Shown here piece by piece: positions 1-15,300 of a DNA stretch of 64,000 nt. Each line of letters begins with the position of its first letter. Positions within the stretch are counted from its first letter, which is position 1. The position numbers and the translations under genes were made by a program. The notes beneath the pieces were generated by a model. That model was not told the origin of the DNA. It saw only the letters and a program-made list of their open reading frames with translations, and did no database searches. The stretch is from Catonia carolina. Lineage: Eukaryota > Arthropoda > Insecta > Hemiptera > Achilidae. The stretch lies in the NCBI GenBank assembly GCA_035578175.1, contig JAQMRL010000002.1:102154748-102218747 (forward strand), given 5' to 3'.

Positions 1-159
1 TTGTCTGTACATGATCATGATTTAAGTTATTGATCTAGGTATGATTTGATAGACAAAATAAAAAAAAAATGCACCTCTCAAAGCTAAGCAGCGTAAAATA
101 ACTCAAGAAAACTTATCTGATTTATAGATGACTAACATTTTATCTTATTGTGTTTTCAG

Positions 160-309
160 ATGGGCCACTTGAGATATTTTTACTTGGAAGATTGGGTTCA
201 GGTGACTGATTATAGGCATAGCGTCGGTATAAAAGAAATATTCTCAGACCATGTCGGGACAAGGCTGATTGTGTTTGATGATAAAAGTGAAGGATATCTC
301 TACAATCCG
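160..309 (+). CDS. WDR19: WDR19 exon a (end of second beta-propeller)
   Basis: 150 nt, phase 0 to 0, residues 1-50 of the part in this window. Acceptor tgttttcag ends at 159 and the donor is gtcagt at 310. It encodes the blade segment with FYLEDW and [11 protein letters not shown], matching the IEDW and DEKSDGFVYCP stretch of vertebrate WDR19. Reading continues upstream into an exon outside the window, so 160 is a splice boundary, not a start codon. Confidence 0.92.
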
Positions 310-3300
310 GTCAGTTGGTATTTAAATTTTACATAAATTGATATTGTTGCTCCTGGGTACTTGAATACACCTGAAAATTCTGGTGTGTCGCTCTTGTAAA
401 CATATTTTCTTGGTATTTGTTTCATTTAATTAGCTTTAAGGGAACTAAAATAATAGTAATATTAATAAATAATAATTTATCTGGTCAATTAAAGCCATAG
501 AACAGAAGTTTCTATTGTGAAGAAAATGTAGAATCCTCTTTACAACCAAAATAAGCTGTATTCAAGTATACAATCTCTGTTCAAAAAGTATCCAACTTTT
601 TCAAATAAAAATTTATTTGTATAAATGTTTAAAAAGTTTCCCTAGTCTCATTCAAAGTAGTCCCCCTCAGACTCCACGCACCTATTCCACCCATGCTGCC
701 ACAGTCAAAAGCCTTTCTTGAAAGCTTCTTTAGGAATGCTGTTTAAGCCGTTGCATTTCCATTATAACTTCTCTAGATTTGAATCATTATCGTTTTAAAG
801 GCATCTTGAGCTTGAGCAAGAGTCAGAAGTTACATGATGATCTGGTGAATAAGGTGGCTGCCAAACATTATTTTTCAAGTGCTGTCTTCACAATGGTGAT
901 ATTCTTCAACTCCTTGACTGAAAAAAAGGATGACTGGTGCAAAGCAATTTGAAAGTCAGGCTGACTGTATTTTTTTTTTTGACAGTAGAGGTGTCGCATA
1001 CCGCGAATGTACTCCTCAGTGTTAAATTATTACTAAAAAATATAACCAAGAAGTTCTTTGATGTCTTTGTGATCCTGTATAATGTTAGCGACCAGATTTG
1101 TGGAGAAAAGGAACATGGCAGCTTCATCATGGTAATGCTTTTTCTCATTTGTCACACCTTACCGAATGCGTTTTGGCATAACTTAATGTTGCAGTGGTTC
1201 AGCAGCCACCTTATTCACCAGATTTGGCGTAGTTTGACTTTTTGCTCTTCCCAGAGCTCAAAATGCCTTTAAAAGGATGACAATTTGAGTCTAGAGAAGT
1301 TATAATGGAAAATGTGACAAACATGGCATAAACAGCATACCTAAAGAAGCTTTCCAGAAATGCACTGTTAAGAAAAGGACTACTTTGAAGGGATCTGGAG
1401 AGTAAGTTTTTGAATATTTATAAAATTAAATTTTTTATTTGAAAAAGTTGGATATTTTTTGAACAGACCTCTTAACAATTACTCAAGTATCACAGAATGA
1501 TACTCCACTATATCATACAATGTGTCAAAGTGAAATGAACCAAAATAAAAAATTTTATCAACATTTTTGATAATATACTGGTTGGCCCACATGTCGGTTT
1601 TCCTACGAGATGGGATATTTCATTTATTTTGATAAGTTGGTAATGGTGTAATGTTTTTAGCATCATGTAAAACATTCATTAGTTGTTTGTAACAGTGGCT
1701 AGTGTGAGGAACATCTTCGTGTAGTTACTATTTTTTTCAACAAGATGGCGTCCCAGCACATTTCGGTTTCGAAGTTCGTGAGTTTTTAAATTCCAAAGTT
1801 GATGAATGAAATGGTTGTTGTGGTACAATCGAATGGCCTGTGCGCTCACCAGACTTAATGCCATGTGATTTTTCACTGTGTGGCATTGTAAAATAACTAA
1901 TGTATTCTTCCAAGCCACAAAACCTGCACAAACTAAAAAATCAATTGAAATTGCATTTGACTACGTAAATGATGATAAAATGTTAATGTTGAATATTTGT
2001 GAATCAGTTTTAAGTCGCTGTATAAAGTGTAAAGAGAATCATGGTGGATATTTTGAACACCTGCTATAACAATTTCAAGGTAATATGTACAGTTCATGTA
2101 ATAAATTTGTTTTTTTTTTGTCTATAGGTTTCTTATTCCATTAATCTTTCTTCTAATTTCTGTAAATAGTTGGGAACTGACATATGGGCCACCCTGTATT
2201 ATATTGGTTGTTATTGAATATTTTGATAGGTTGTCATACATAACGTTTTACATTGTGTTGAAGATTTGATGCGTGTAATTAACAACTGTATTGAAATGTG
2301 TAGGTGAGCGATACCATGCTAGTTATACCAGGATTTCCATCAACTGCTACTGGAGCAATTTGGGATCTGTACCATCCGGAGAGGAACGTATTCATCGTGT
2401 TTGATTCTCAAATCATAGTCACTTATCTTCACATCAGGGATTCAATAGATGGTCAGTGATTAAAGCAATGCTTATCCCCAATGAATTAGTTTACTAGGTT
2501 GCTAGCGTGCTTCATTTGCAACTCAAGAATGTTACTCACTTTGTATGATCAGGGTTTCCAAAGGGGCAGGAATGTGAATCTATTGTGATTCAATTCAAGT
2601 TTCAAATGGACAGGTTTAAGTAGAATTAGCTAGAAAACTGAAGCGAGTTGTTATCTATGTACTGTATTTTGTAATCATCTGTTGAGATCAAACCCTGCCC
2701 AATTTAATTAATGTATTCAAGCCTCAAATATTTTTTATTGATGGTTTTTTATTCAAATTTCTGAATGCTTATCACCCCAATTAAATAAATAAAAAAACAC
2801 CTTACTGTCACAAAAACATTAAAAAGTACATTACATATGACCAGTAAAAATGTGGGGTATTTGATTAATTTCAATACTTTGCTGTGTTGATTCCAAGTCA
2901 ATTGTCCAGTCAACTTATTATCCATTAAATAACTCACTTCCAAATACAAGATGGATGAACAATAATTTTATGATGTAACAATGCTTAGTTCAAATTTATA
3001 ACCTATTAAACAAAACAACCCATCAAAAACGTTTGATATGCATCAATGTACAGCTTTTTTACACTGAATATTTTGAAAGTAACTTTGTTGACTTGGACTG
3101 TGTTTTTTCTTTTAAACAGAATATCAGATGTTATCACTTTCATCTGTAATAGTTACTGGAAAATCAGTCAGAAAAACACATTATAATGCCTGGTTGGGTT
3201 TGTGAATTCGGAGATGTGCTGAATCTATTGGATATTTTATACTAAAAAAAAATACATTTATTCTTCAGTAATCAGTATATACAACATGAGAGATAACAAA

Positions 3301-6300
3301 GATTCTACTACACCTCTTATCTGTAAGCGGGGAATTTTTATAAGAACTTTTCACCGACTGCATTTTTACAATATCTGTAATGAAATTTGTAAAACTGTAA
3401 AATCAGTTGAGAATTAAACACAGCATAAAAATATTCATGACCAAGTTTCTCAGTAGATTTCCTCATTGCAGTTACCATATTTCACTTTTGCATTTTCTTA
3501 TGTTTTAAGATATTTGAGAAATTTTCCTTTTTTACTTTCTCTTCATATGTGAATACATAGGAAGGAAAGTATTGTTTTCATGTCAATTTTTTGAAATAGT
3601 TTTCACCGGATATACACGTTTTCAGACCCTCTGAATCCAAAAAACATGTTTTTAGCGATTGGACAGAATATCTCAAGAACGGAACATCGTATGAACTTGA
3701 AACTTAAAACTTAAGTTTGTTACTACTACCGGACCCGACACGAACATTTTTCAAAATTGGTCAACCGGAAGTAGTAGTTAATTCGTGTCATTTTTCACTT
3801 TTTTGCAATTTTCTCAAAATCGCCTCATTCACTAAAATTTTTATGCTACAAGATAGGGTAAGTGCCATGTCTGCTGAAATTCTTGAAAAGGCTGTTTTCT
3901 TGTAAAAAATTGTTTTTTAAGATTGTGGTTTTAATATATCTTTTAGCGTAAAAATGTATATAATAAAAGTTGTAGAGAATTTAAAATCTTACAACTTTTA
4001 TTTCAAACATTTTTTGTATAATGCTTAGTTTAGCAGTAATTATTGATTTTCTGTTTTTTTTTCATGAAAATCTGTAAAAAAATCGATTTTTTAAGATTTC
4101 AGCTTTAGTATGCATTTTACGACAAAAGTGTATATAATAAAATTTGTAGGAAATTAAAAGATCTACAACTTTTATTTACAACATTTTTCTCTACAGTGCC
4201 TAGTTTAGCATGAAAGAGTAATTTTCCGTATTGTTAAGCCAAACTGAGGTTGATTTTCATTTTACATCATTCACTCGTGATTAAAATAAGGTTATGTTTT
4301 TTGAGGTTAGTTTATTTCTAATGTTTTATTATTAAGGTTAGGTTATATTGTTAATTATTTGCATTGGCAAGAGAAAGTTGTGTGAGTGCTTCACACCAGA
4401 TTTTTTCTATGTCGTGCATCTGATATTGTATAACTTTTAAAGATCTGATGTATCTTTTAAAGTAAGATTGGTGAAAATATTAAAACTAAAAATAAGAGTG
4501 TGAATATAATTGTTTTTAGAAAGATCAGATTATAATCATAATAAGGTTTGCTATTTGATGTTTATTATGTAATTTATTGTAACATTTTGAAATACGGCTT
4601 TGAAAGCGCTAGAATTCTCGTTTTATTGATACAAAACCTGATATTTAATTTTTTCTGCTTCCAGGGCATTTAGTGTTGATTGAGGAGCTTTTTTGTGACC
4701 AATAAATCATGTACATTTTCTTTTTTAGGTCCATCTGTTTCAAAAGTGGGTGAAACCAAGCTACCACTTGATCAGAAACCTCTTGTTCTTCATGCAGGAG
4801 AAGTGACTCTTGAGACATCTGGAGGGAAACTTGTCACTTTGTTGTTGTCCACCCATCAGATGCCAACACCTACGACCAATTTAAACCAGACTCAATGCTT
4901 TCAAATGGCACTTGATAAAAGAATAGCTTTACACAGGTATGAATTGTCTCACAGTAATTTCTGTTGAAATAATGTATTTTTTGTTAGTGGCTGAGTATAG
5001 AAAATTAGAACTGGCTGCCTCCGTAGCGTAGTGGTAGTGCACTAGCCTACAACACAGAGGTCCTGGGTTCGATCCCGGCTAGGGTCTGGGGAATATTACA
5101 AGTCAGAACTCGCCATTAAAAGTCAGATAACTGAAGTTGCTAATAACTAAGCTGTTGATGCGACTTTAAATAGAAAAAATAAATAAAAATTAAAATAAAA
5201 TCTTGTACTTAATGGAAACATTTTCATTCCATCAAAAAGATGTTTTTGAAATACGTGTAAACATGTTGGTCTATGACAAGAATGTGTGGTCTTTGTACTG
5301 TTCTCACCAAAATCTGTTAGTGGACCACCTGAAGGCAAACATAAATATTGTACAGTATGGACCATCTGAGGATTGTTTGGTGTTGACCACATAGACCTAG
5401 AATCAGACATACTTTACACCAGTAAAATGTAAAAAATACGAATTAAATTATAAAAATGTTTTGAATGATTATCTATATCTCTTATGATGTGTGAGATGGT
5501 ACAGATCTTTTGCATTATTAATGTGGAGCCTCTACCTGGTAGCAGAGGTTTATTCTTCTATAAATTGCTTTCAGGAGCATTTTAGGATAGAATTTAAGTG
5601 GATATACCTTATAGCAAACAAGTTGTTCAACATACAGAATATTTTAAAAATATGTAGCTTTAATTGCAACACAATTTTTGGTGATTGTAAAATCAGCATC
5701 ATACAAAAAAATGGTAGTTTTGGCTCTTTGCAACTTTATTTAAATATAATGGTGAATCATGTATTTTATATTTATGTATATTGTTTGAAAAGGTTTCAGG
5801 AAGCATGGAACACTTGCGTGTCTCTGGATCAGAAAGAATCTTGGGATAAATTAATTGACTGTGCTTTACACAACCTACAGATCGACACAAGTAAGTGTTT
5901 ACATTCATATTCATTGGTGAAAAAATGAAGTTTTATTTATAAATCATTTGTTTTAAAAATATTACACTGTTAAAGAATTTATTAGTAGTTCCCTATGAAC
6001 AGTTCATTGATTTTATATTAATTATACTCTGTTCATATCAGACAGGTGGAGTGTTAAATTATTTGTACTCGATCTGTTAGTTCCAGGGCTACAAAAAATA
6101 ATTCTGTTTCTTATCACATTGTCAGCCAATTAAACGACTGAATCATTTAAGAGCAGAAGAGATAGAGGTGTAAAAGACACTAATCAGAGTTATCTCCTCT
6201 GAAAGTAATGAATTTCATTATACAGCCAAGCCCTTTGGTGAATGAAGTAAAGGTGTCATTTGCAGGTTGGGAAGTAGATGCTTTTTAGAGGGCTTGGCAT

Positions 6301-9300
6301 ACTGATAAGCATACTTTCCCATTCAGTTAGGAAGGCAATGGTAAACCAACTCACTCCTTGTTTTACTTAGTAAAACCTCTAGAGGTTCAAACCAGCCTTT
6401 CGGCTAATGACCTAAACAACAATAATTTAATTGTATTATTTCCTTGTGTATATCTCAAGTTATATTATTTTATTAACGGTCTTAATTGTGTAGACACTGA
6501 TCCTACGAAACTCTAGTACTTTAAAAAATTTTGCAAAGTAGAAGTAACAGCTGTTACATTATAAAAAGAAGTAAGACTTTAATTTACTGTAAACATACTG
6601 GCAGACGACAGCTGACATGTGACAAGCTTAATGTTTAAATGTCTCTTAGTTGACTCCTATCTTCAGTACTGTTTCCATCATTTACATAGTTTGTCCAATC
6701 TGAACTTGCATGTAGCTGTAGAGTTGTGATCATACCTCTCTCTTTGTCCCTCTCCTATTTGTACAAGTAACTCACAAACAGCTTGACAGAAAATGAGAGA
6801 ATTGTTTATTTATTTTCTCAATAAGAAGGATAAAATGTTTAAAAAGTCTGTGTTCTTAGGAAACGCTCTGTACTTGTATAGGTAGGTATTCGAGTTAATG
6901 CGCCAATTCAGCTTGGACATACTATACAATTATTGCAGCTGCCTAAATAACTACTGTATCTAACAATATGAAGGAAAATAATCAAGTAAACTGAAATATA
7001 CAATGAATTTAAAGCTTATTGAAGCATTTTATTGTTTCATTTTTCTTGAATATAATTATTATAAATATTAGAGGAGTATTTTGTAAATATGCTTTTATGT
7101 CATCAGGTATAAGGTTATACCGCCAGATTGGGGAAGCAGGAATGGTATGGTCATTGCAAAGAATTCAAGATATTGAAGATAAGAAACTATTGTCTGGCCA
7201 TGTGTGTATGTTCCTACAAGATTTTGATAAAGCTCAGGTAAAATTCTTACTGGTAAATTGGTGTTTTATTTTACTAAAGATAATTTAAAAAAAATTTTCT
7301 GGGTCTGATATATGACATGACAGGCGACAATTTATGTAAATGTTACATTGTTGTGGATATGTCATTAAAAGTTTAGAAATTACTTTTTTTAGTTAATTTA
7401 ACTAATAACTGTATAATACATTTATAATACTGTATAATATAATAATAAACTAATAATTGCATCAACAGCTTGGTTATTAGTGAGTTATGTAACTGAGGGT
7501 TTTGACTGTTGTAGTTTCCCGACCCTAGCGCACTACTACTATGCTGCAGAGGCAGCCACTACTTAATTTAGTTAATCTGTTCTACATTTAATTAGTTAAT
7601 CTTCATTTAGATCGTAGATTGACTTGGGGATATCATATCAAAACAAAACGTTTGCAAATAAATAACCGTACAAAATTACTCAAAACTCATCAACAGAAAA
7701 TCAACTCTACCATTAAAATTTAAATTATTAACATATTAGGCCTATCTACGACCGATTTGGAATTACTTTTTAAAAATTTTTGGGATGGCAAAGAAAACTC
7801 ACAAAAAATTCAAACCCATCAGTCAAAAATACTTCGCATGATAACGAACGCCCCATATTACGTAACAAACCTAACATTACATTTCGACTTAAAAATTCCT
7901 TTTGTATCAGAAACTGCTAAAATAAATACTCAAAATTTAACAGAAAGTTAACAGACCACATTAATCCCCTAATACAGCAAATGTCAAGACAAAACTTAAC
8001 CCACCAACGCTTACGAAGAAAATGGAGTAGAGATCTACTGATCGAATCTCAAAATATGTAAATAAAATGCTTAAAAGATATACAAATTATTTTACAGATT
8101 TCATAATTCCTTAACATTTCACTTCTTCATTCATTTCTTTTGTAATTATAATTTTTTATGAGTTGTTCAGATCTTTATTATTCTTGTAATGTGTATATTA
8201 TTTGTTTTTCCTGTGTTTGTTTTCTTTTTTCATAATTTCTTTTTATTGTTAAACTTTTGAATTATCCACTGGGATATATTCTTTAAAAAAATTATTTTCT
8301 GTGTATTATTCACGTCATTTGTTTATTCTAAATTTTGTTAAGCTTTTGGATGGTTGTACAGTATTGTATCGTTTCTAAATAAAAAATCAAAGTTAAAAAA
8401 AAAATTGTTCTACATTTTAAAGTGATAAAATCTTGGTGGGGTGCTGCAGGTTGCAACTTAAATATTTTTGTTTGGTGACCTCTATCAAATGGTAGGTAGG
8501 TCTACACATTAAAAGTTCTTTTTCAGATGATAAAAATAAAACAAAGAAAAATTTTGTTTTATGGTCCTGTAATTTGATGGCAGTCAAATTGCTTATTCTT
8601 ATGTTTTCTTTATTGTATTATCACTTTAGTAATTTAAAAAGTTAGGAAAAGAAAGATTTGTTTTAACTTAAGGCTCATACCTTTTAAAACTCAATTGCTT
8701 AACAAAATCTGACCGTGAAATTGAAAGCTCTTATAACCGTCTGTGGGAGGTGTAATTTTTTATATCTGACTCTATTACGTTAAGGCTAATGCAGATAGTT
8801 AAGGGTGATAAGAGGAAAATGTGTGATGAAAAAATAAACCCTGGGGTAGAATCCAGTTGTGCTGATCATTTCATTAATCAGCTGGCTACAGTGCCAACTG
8901 AGAAAACTTTAGCTATAACTCAAATTAAAAATGGTTGTCAGAAATTTAAATTGTACAAATTAATCATCAAATTTTTGGTAATCATGTTGGATGAACTTGA
9001 AATTTTTAGGAAGTCCTGTAAGATATTACATGAACTTTTTAAATAGTTAACTATTACTGAGTGACGCTTTATTGGAAAGTTTTCTTTAGATGAGGATAAT
9101 GTAAATAAATTTTAATCTGATCTATTGAGAGGCTTTGTTTATTTATATCTTAAATAACCTATTTACACATAACCTTGTATTCACTTAAAGCTGCATTAAA
9201 AGACATCATTCTATTAAAAAATGTGACATTTACTTTGCAGAAACATGGGAAAATCTTATTACATGTTTAATGTACCTTACCAAAAAGAAATCATCTTGTA

Positions 9301-12300
9301 CTATGTTATGTTTAGGTTCCCGATAGTAAGATTCCTAATTTTACAAGTGTTACTTAATTAATGAATGAATCATGATGTTCTTGTAATTATATCACTTTTA
9401 GGAATTGTTCCTTGAATCAAGTGAACCTGTCCAAGCATTGGTGATGCGCCAAGATATAATGCAGTGGGACCAAGCACTACAGTTGGCCAGGAGTTTAGAT
9501 CCATCCAGAATACCTTACCTGTCTAGGGAATACGCCAACCAGCTGGAACTTATGTGTGTATTGTATCTACATTCTTATACTCACCTACTTTAACTGTTTT
9601 TAGATTTTAAACTTTTGGGTAAAAGCCTAAATTTATTCAAATATAATTTATAGAATTTGCATGATTACAATTAAAATTTAATAAATGCGTACCCAAAGAG
9701 TGTGCATGCTGATCAGGTCTCAGATCGTAGTCTGACGTAAATATAATTGTTGACTGTTATCGGTAATATGTAAGAACTTAACATATAACTCAAAATATTA
9801 GAAATTTAAATTAATATTTTGTTGCTGAATATTTATACTTGAATATCATACTGTGGTCGAATGAAATGTCACATATAGTACTAGATGTAAAGGCCATACT
9901 GTGATAATTTATCATTATATAAAATGCAATGATAAAATTCCTTTTCCTCTTGAGTTAAAGTGAAGGCTATGCTATAGTGAATACCGGAAAACTTATACAT
10001 GGATTGCAATAAAGAGGAAATGGATACATTGGCCAATAGGTATTCTCTATTGACAATTCATATGGATGATCTCTGTATGATATTGTATAAAGTAATGGTT
10101 CTATCAGTCAGGGAATGAAGAATCTGATTGAAGGAGTTGGTGTTGATAATTTGCATGACCAAATATATATTCTTTCTGATTTGTATCATTGCAGAACTAA
10201 TAAGATATGGCACATCAGTATGTTAATGTAGCTTATTATTTGAGACACTGAAAGTGAATGTATGCGTTTCACCCATTAGAGCAAGGTAATGTGAGATTGT
10301 CTTACTGCATTTTGTGTTCATGTATTCTAATTGATGGTGATTTAATTTTCAGTGGTCAGTATACAGAGGCATTGGCTCATTATGAACGTGGCTTATCAGA
10401 AGAAGTAATCAGGGAAGATGATCATAATACTCTCTGTAGAGCTGGTATTGCTAGAACTGCAATTCGTTGTGGAGATTATCGACGTGGTATTGCGATGGCA
10501 ACCGACCCTCGTGCTGATGTCCAGTTGAAACAAGAATGTGCTGAAATTTTAGAATCAATGAAGGTAACTATTCGTGAATGTATTTATTAGATATCAGGTT
10601 ATATTTTCCTAGGTCCAGGTTGTGTTTGTAATGATCCAAACAGCAGAAATGAGATTTCTTAGACAAGTTAAAGGATGTACGAAACAAGACCACATCAGGA
10701 ATGAGGTGATAAGAGAGAAATGTGGAACTCAACCACTTAATGAGATCATCACGACATATAAAGGACAATGGACAGATTATTTATTTAGAATGTTCACAGG
10801 ACTTAGAGTACTTTATGAACCGAAGGGTATGAGAGGAGTAGGGAGCTCAAGGAAGAGATGGACATTGGAACAGGCTCAATTACAGCCTAATTAATTCATG
10901 ATAGATGACGGTGACAATGAAGTTGTATTTGTACCAAATCTGTTGCATTTTCTGAGTCGTAATAACTGTGGCTGACTCACAAATGAGTCCGCCATCATCA
11001 TCATAATCCTCTTTAACACTTTTCCAAGTTTCCTTGGGTCAGGCCCAACACAACACATTTCCTCCTCTGTCTACCACATAACCATCTTGTCAGGTGGTCC
11101 ATCTCCAGTTTTTCCCTAATTACTTATTCTATTTCTTGTCTTTTCTAGTGTACTCCTCTTGAATTTAATTTTCTTCCTATATTCTACTCTACCTTCCTTC
11201 CACCTGCCCACGTTTCTGCTGCATAAGTCATTACAAAGTATGGGTTATACATAATTTTTGCATAATGCATAGGAGCTTCTTGAACGTAAATTACATTAGA
11301 TCTAAAAATAGTGTTTCTGAAGTTGATCTTGAGTAAAGTTATACTTCCATAATATTGTTTCCTAATGTATAGGTTTAGTTAACTCATCTGTTAGTGACCA
11401 TTTCACAAAATGATCTGCGGTCAGAATTGGATATTGTCATCAGCCTCTTTTCAGCAAGCACATCAGCTGTAACAGGTTGGAGAGTTAAAAATTAAAGTTG
11501 GGATTAACTTCCTGTTACTGTTTATGGTAATTTTTATTTTGTTTTTCAGAAATTAAATGAAGCAGCAATATTGTTTGAAAAGGCTGAGAATTTTGACCGT
11601 GCAGCATCTGCGTACATCAGTTTAAAGAATTGGCAGAAAGTCGGCGAACTGTTACCAAAAGTTACTTCAACAAAAATACACCAACAATATGCTAAGGTAT
11701 GCATAGCCTTGTTTATTTAATTGCTTTCAGTTTAAGTAATATATTCAAGTACTGTTGGACAAATATCTGCTGTCAGTTCTCTTATTGTATGAAATATTTG
11801 TACCATATACATTTATCTGTGTACTTTCTGTCTTGTAGGAAACAATTGCTAGTTTATTATCATAAGAATTATTTGTGATTTGATTTAGTGATCATTCAGG
11901 AACCAGAGGATGATCTTCAGATGTCGATATTCTGCTAAAACAGCTTTGTGAAGAGTACTCTCTGATTATTTTTATCGATACGACAAAAGTAATGGCTTTT
12001 AGGGTAAGGTACCTATTTGGACGAAGATAATACTGGAGAATAGAGTGTTGGAGCAGTTTCACATTTTAAGTTTTTGGGTTGTGATGTGACATATGAAGGG
12101 GAATTTGATGCAATAACAAAAGTTTCTTGGTTTCAATGTGTTTGCAGTTACATAAATAGAACATTTAAAGCAAGGGCCTGTAAAGAAATGCTGTTGAGGC
12201 TGTATGATGTAACAGCACTCCCAGTTTTGTTGTATGGTAATGAAACATAATTCCTAAGGAAATCTTAGGATAGGAAGTTGTAAGCAGCTGAGATGTGCTT

Positions 12301-15300
12301 TTTGAGATCGGTGAGAGAAGCAACACTTAGAGATTGCATCAAGAGTGAGACAATCCGGCATGATTAGAGTAGAACGGAAAGTGTGAGGCAGAGGATTGAA
12401 CTATATAGGGAGAGGTGGTTCTAACATGTAAGTCGCATACCAGAGGATCAATATCTGCTACTGGCCTTACAATACCGTCCGCAAGGAGTACAGTCGTTGG
12501 GTAGACCACGAAGAAGATGGATAGAAGCTGGAACAGGCAATATGCCTAATCCGTAAAGGAGGAAGAAGAAAATTATTTGTAGTCATCTTTGTCAGAGTAC
12601 TGATTTTTGGTATATGACTGTTGGTTATTTATTGTTTATTTAAGGTGAAAGAGTCAATGGGAGAATACAGGGTGGCACGCCAAGCCTACCAGCTGGCTGG
12701 TGATCTGGACAGTGTTGTACGCCTTGATCTGGAACATCTAAATGACCCGCAGGAAGCTGTGCGTATCGTGCAACAAACTAGAAGCATTGACGGTGCCAAG
12801 TCTGTCGCCAAGTATGTATTTAACATTCATCTCTTATATCTTTATGTCTTTTTTAAACTCTAATAAGTCACATGCATTTTCATTAACTGATCACAAAATA
12901 CCATTTTCAATATTTTCAACCACACTCTGGCAATTAATTTAACTTTCTCATGACTCTATCTATGTATGATGTGGGGTATAAAGTATGATTATTTCAAATT
13001 ATTTGAAACCTGAATTTTTTTTAACGACCTTTGTTTCATTACCCACTGAAGACTGGTTTTCGGATGACTGTTTGTCTCTCTTGCTTTGCACACACGTATA
13101 TATTTGTGTGCATTATTGATCCTAGAGCAAAATTAGTAAACATCAGATAATTTTTTTTATTGTGTGGCATTTGTCATTGTTGATAAATTGCCAGTTTTCA
13201 CTTTTCCCCAAAAAATTGTTAAAGTTAAGGTTTTTTTAAGTGTTTTTTAAGTTTGGCATCCTGAAGCCGTTCTGGCTTAGTTAGGTATAATATTTTTTTT
13301 GGTTTTACATCTGAAAACTTGGCGTGCTAATACAGACAATGATGGGTTATTTATGAAAACGAGTGGTAAAAAATTACCTGACCTGACTGATATCGAACCT
13401 GAGACCCTAACGTAGATGCCAGTAGCTCTGATCACAATACGTAATAGTTGTAATGCATTGTGGTTCACAAGACATTGTTGTAATGTTCAATTTTTGAATG
13501 ATTTTGAATAAACATGTTTTATAGCATTAGCTTTTTCAGTTTTATAGACTTAGTTTTAAGCTTTTTTCAATTGGTGCAAGTTAAGTTTGTTAAGGACAGG
13601 AAAATCTGTTATAAAATATTTTAGCTACCACAAATTGAGGAGAACCACACTGTTGCTTGTTTACACCAGTTGATAAATTATTTGAATGTTGACAGAATTA
13701 GTCATTCATGTATGATTTATTTAATACACTTTATTTAATAGTGTTTACAATTCTGTGCCCTAGAAGTAAACGGTGTTAACTCCAAATTTTGCAAAATGTA
13801 GTCTGAAAATCAGCAAGAAAGCTCTACAAAAGTTGCAGTAACCACATTAATTCCACCTTTGTACAATGATATGTAAGATTTTTAAAATGACCACAATTTT
13901 CAACTCTTAACAATAAAATATTGACAATAAAATATTTTATTTTGAATAATTTTGTTTTTATTGTCTTACTGATAGGCCTCGGAATTTTCTTGAATTCTGT
14001 ATTTTTTTCAAACATTGTTGTAAATAAAATGCTGTTTCTTCATCAGAATAAGGTTAGAAAAATAAATTTTTTATCTAAGTTTTGTTTTTATTTGATTAAT
14101 TCAAGTTACATTGGGGTGTTACCACAATTAAAACAAGTCCCGTCGGTGGTCAGGGGGGGGTATAAAGTTAGGAAAGTTGTTTAGTCATTTAACTCTCTTT
14201 ATCAGAATTGTTATGATTTAAATTTTTTATATTTATTTTGAATGAATTTATTGTTAAAATAATGGGAATAAGATTGAATTCTGATTAAATGAAATATTTT
14301 CTTTAGTAAAATAAATTTATTTAATTCCAAAGCGTGAGGTTCTTGAATTTCGGCTTCACTATAATAAAAACAGTTTGGTTTTTTGAAATAAATATAGCAA
14401 ATTGTTGAATAATATTTAGTATTTAATAAAATAATGAATAGCAAATTAATTATTAATAAAATATTTACACTTAACAAATATGATGTAACATTTTATACAA
14501 GACATGCAATTATTTATTTAAATCTTTTTCTGTCTAATTATTTTATTATGGATGTATATAATTATTTATTCCCTAAGAGCTCTGTAATTTTAGTCCCTAT
14601 TATCTGCAGATAATTAAGAAGTTGTAACTCACAAATTTTGCGTATCCAACGTAGGTCACTATACACAATACAATTGTCGGCGCACTATTCTTTAATTTAT
14701 TATTTATATGTATTATTCACTTTACATTAACGTAGAACAGATTTAATCACTTATAGGTAATATTACCTTCAACTTTTATACTTTCTTACTATGGTGTAAC
14801 ACTTTATTTAAACCATTCATAAGCGAACGACATTTGGTTCATCTTACGGGCAGCACAACTCAACACCTACTCTCCTTTGTAATCTTTTTTCTATATATTT
14901 CTCCTCGTTTTACCAAATTTTACATTACGTCATACACTATTTTATCCAATCAGCATTGAGTATTCTCTATTAGTCCACTGTTGAAATCGACTTATAACGA
15001 ATATAACCGAACTTCTTTTATAAATGCACACGTGTGAGTTATTTTAAATGCGTATATCGATGACCTAAGCAGGATGTTATATTTTATTGTTACTGTAAGA
15101 TTGCGTAATATCTATTAATCATAGAATGCGGTTAATAAATTTATAAAGAATATTCATTATTGATTGTACAAACAGAAAATTACAATTTTTATGTTGTTTT
15201 AAAACATCCGGTCATGTATTTTAATTTAATTACATGTTTTGTACATTACAGAATCTATTTTATATTGTACAAACTTAAAAACATTCTCACATCTTCAGAA

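Noticed and set aside
5010..5100. Possible tRNA gene with A and B boxes
   Set aside because: No acceptor or anticodon stems fold properly, and the same head recurs with SINE bodies elsewhere.
14805..15085. Second solo LTR (tgtaacac start, minus-strand aataaag and tatata)
   Set aside because: No matching right end or target duplication could be found.
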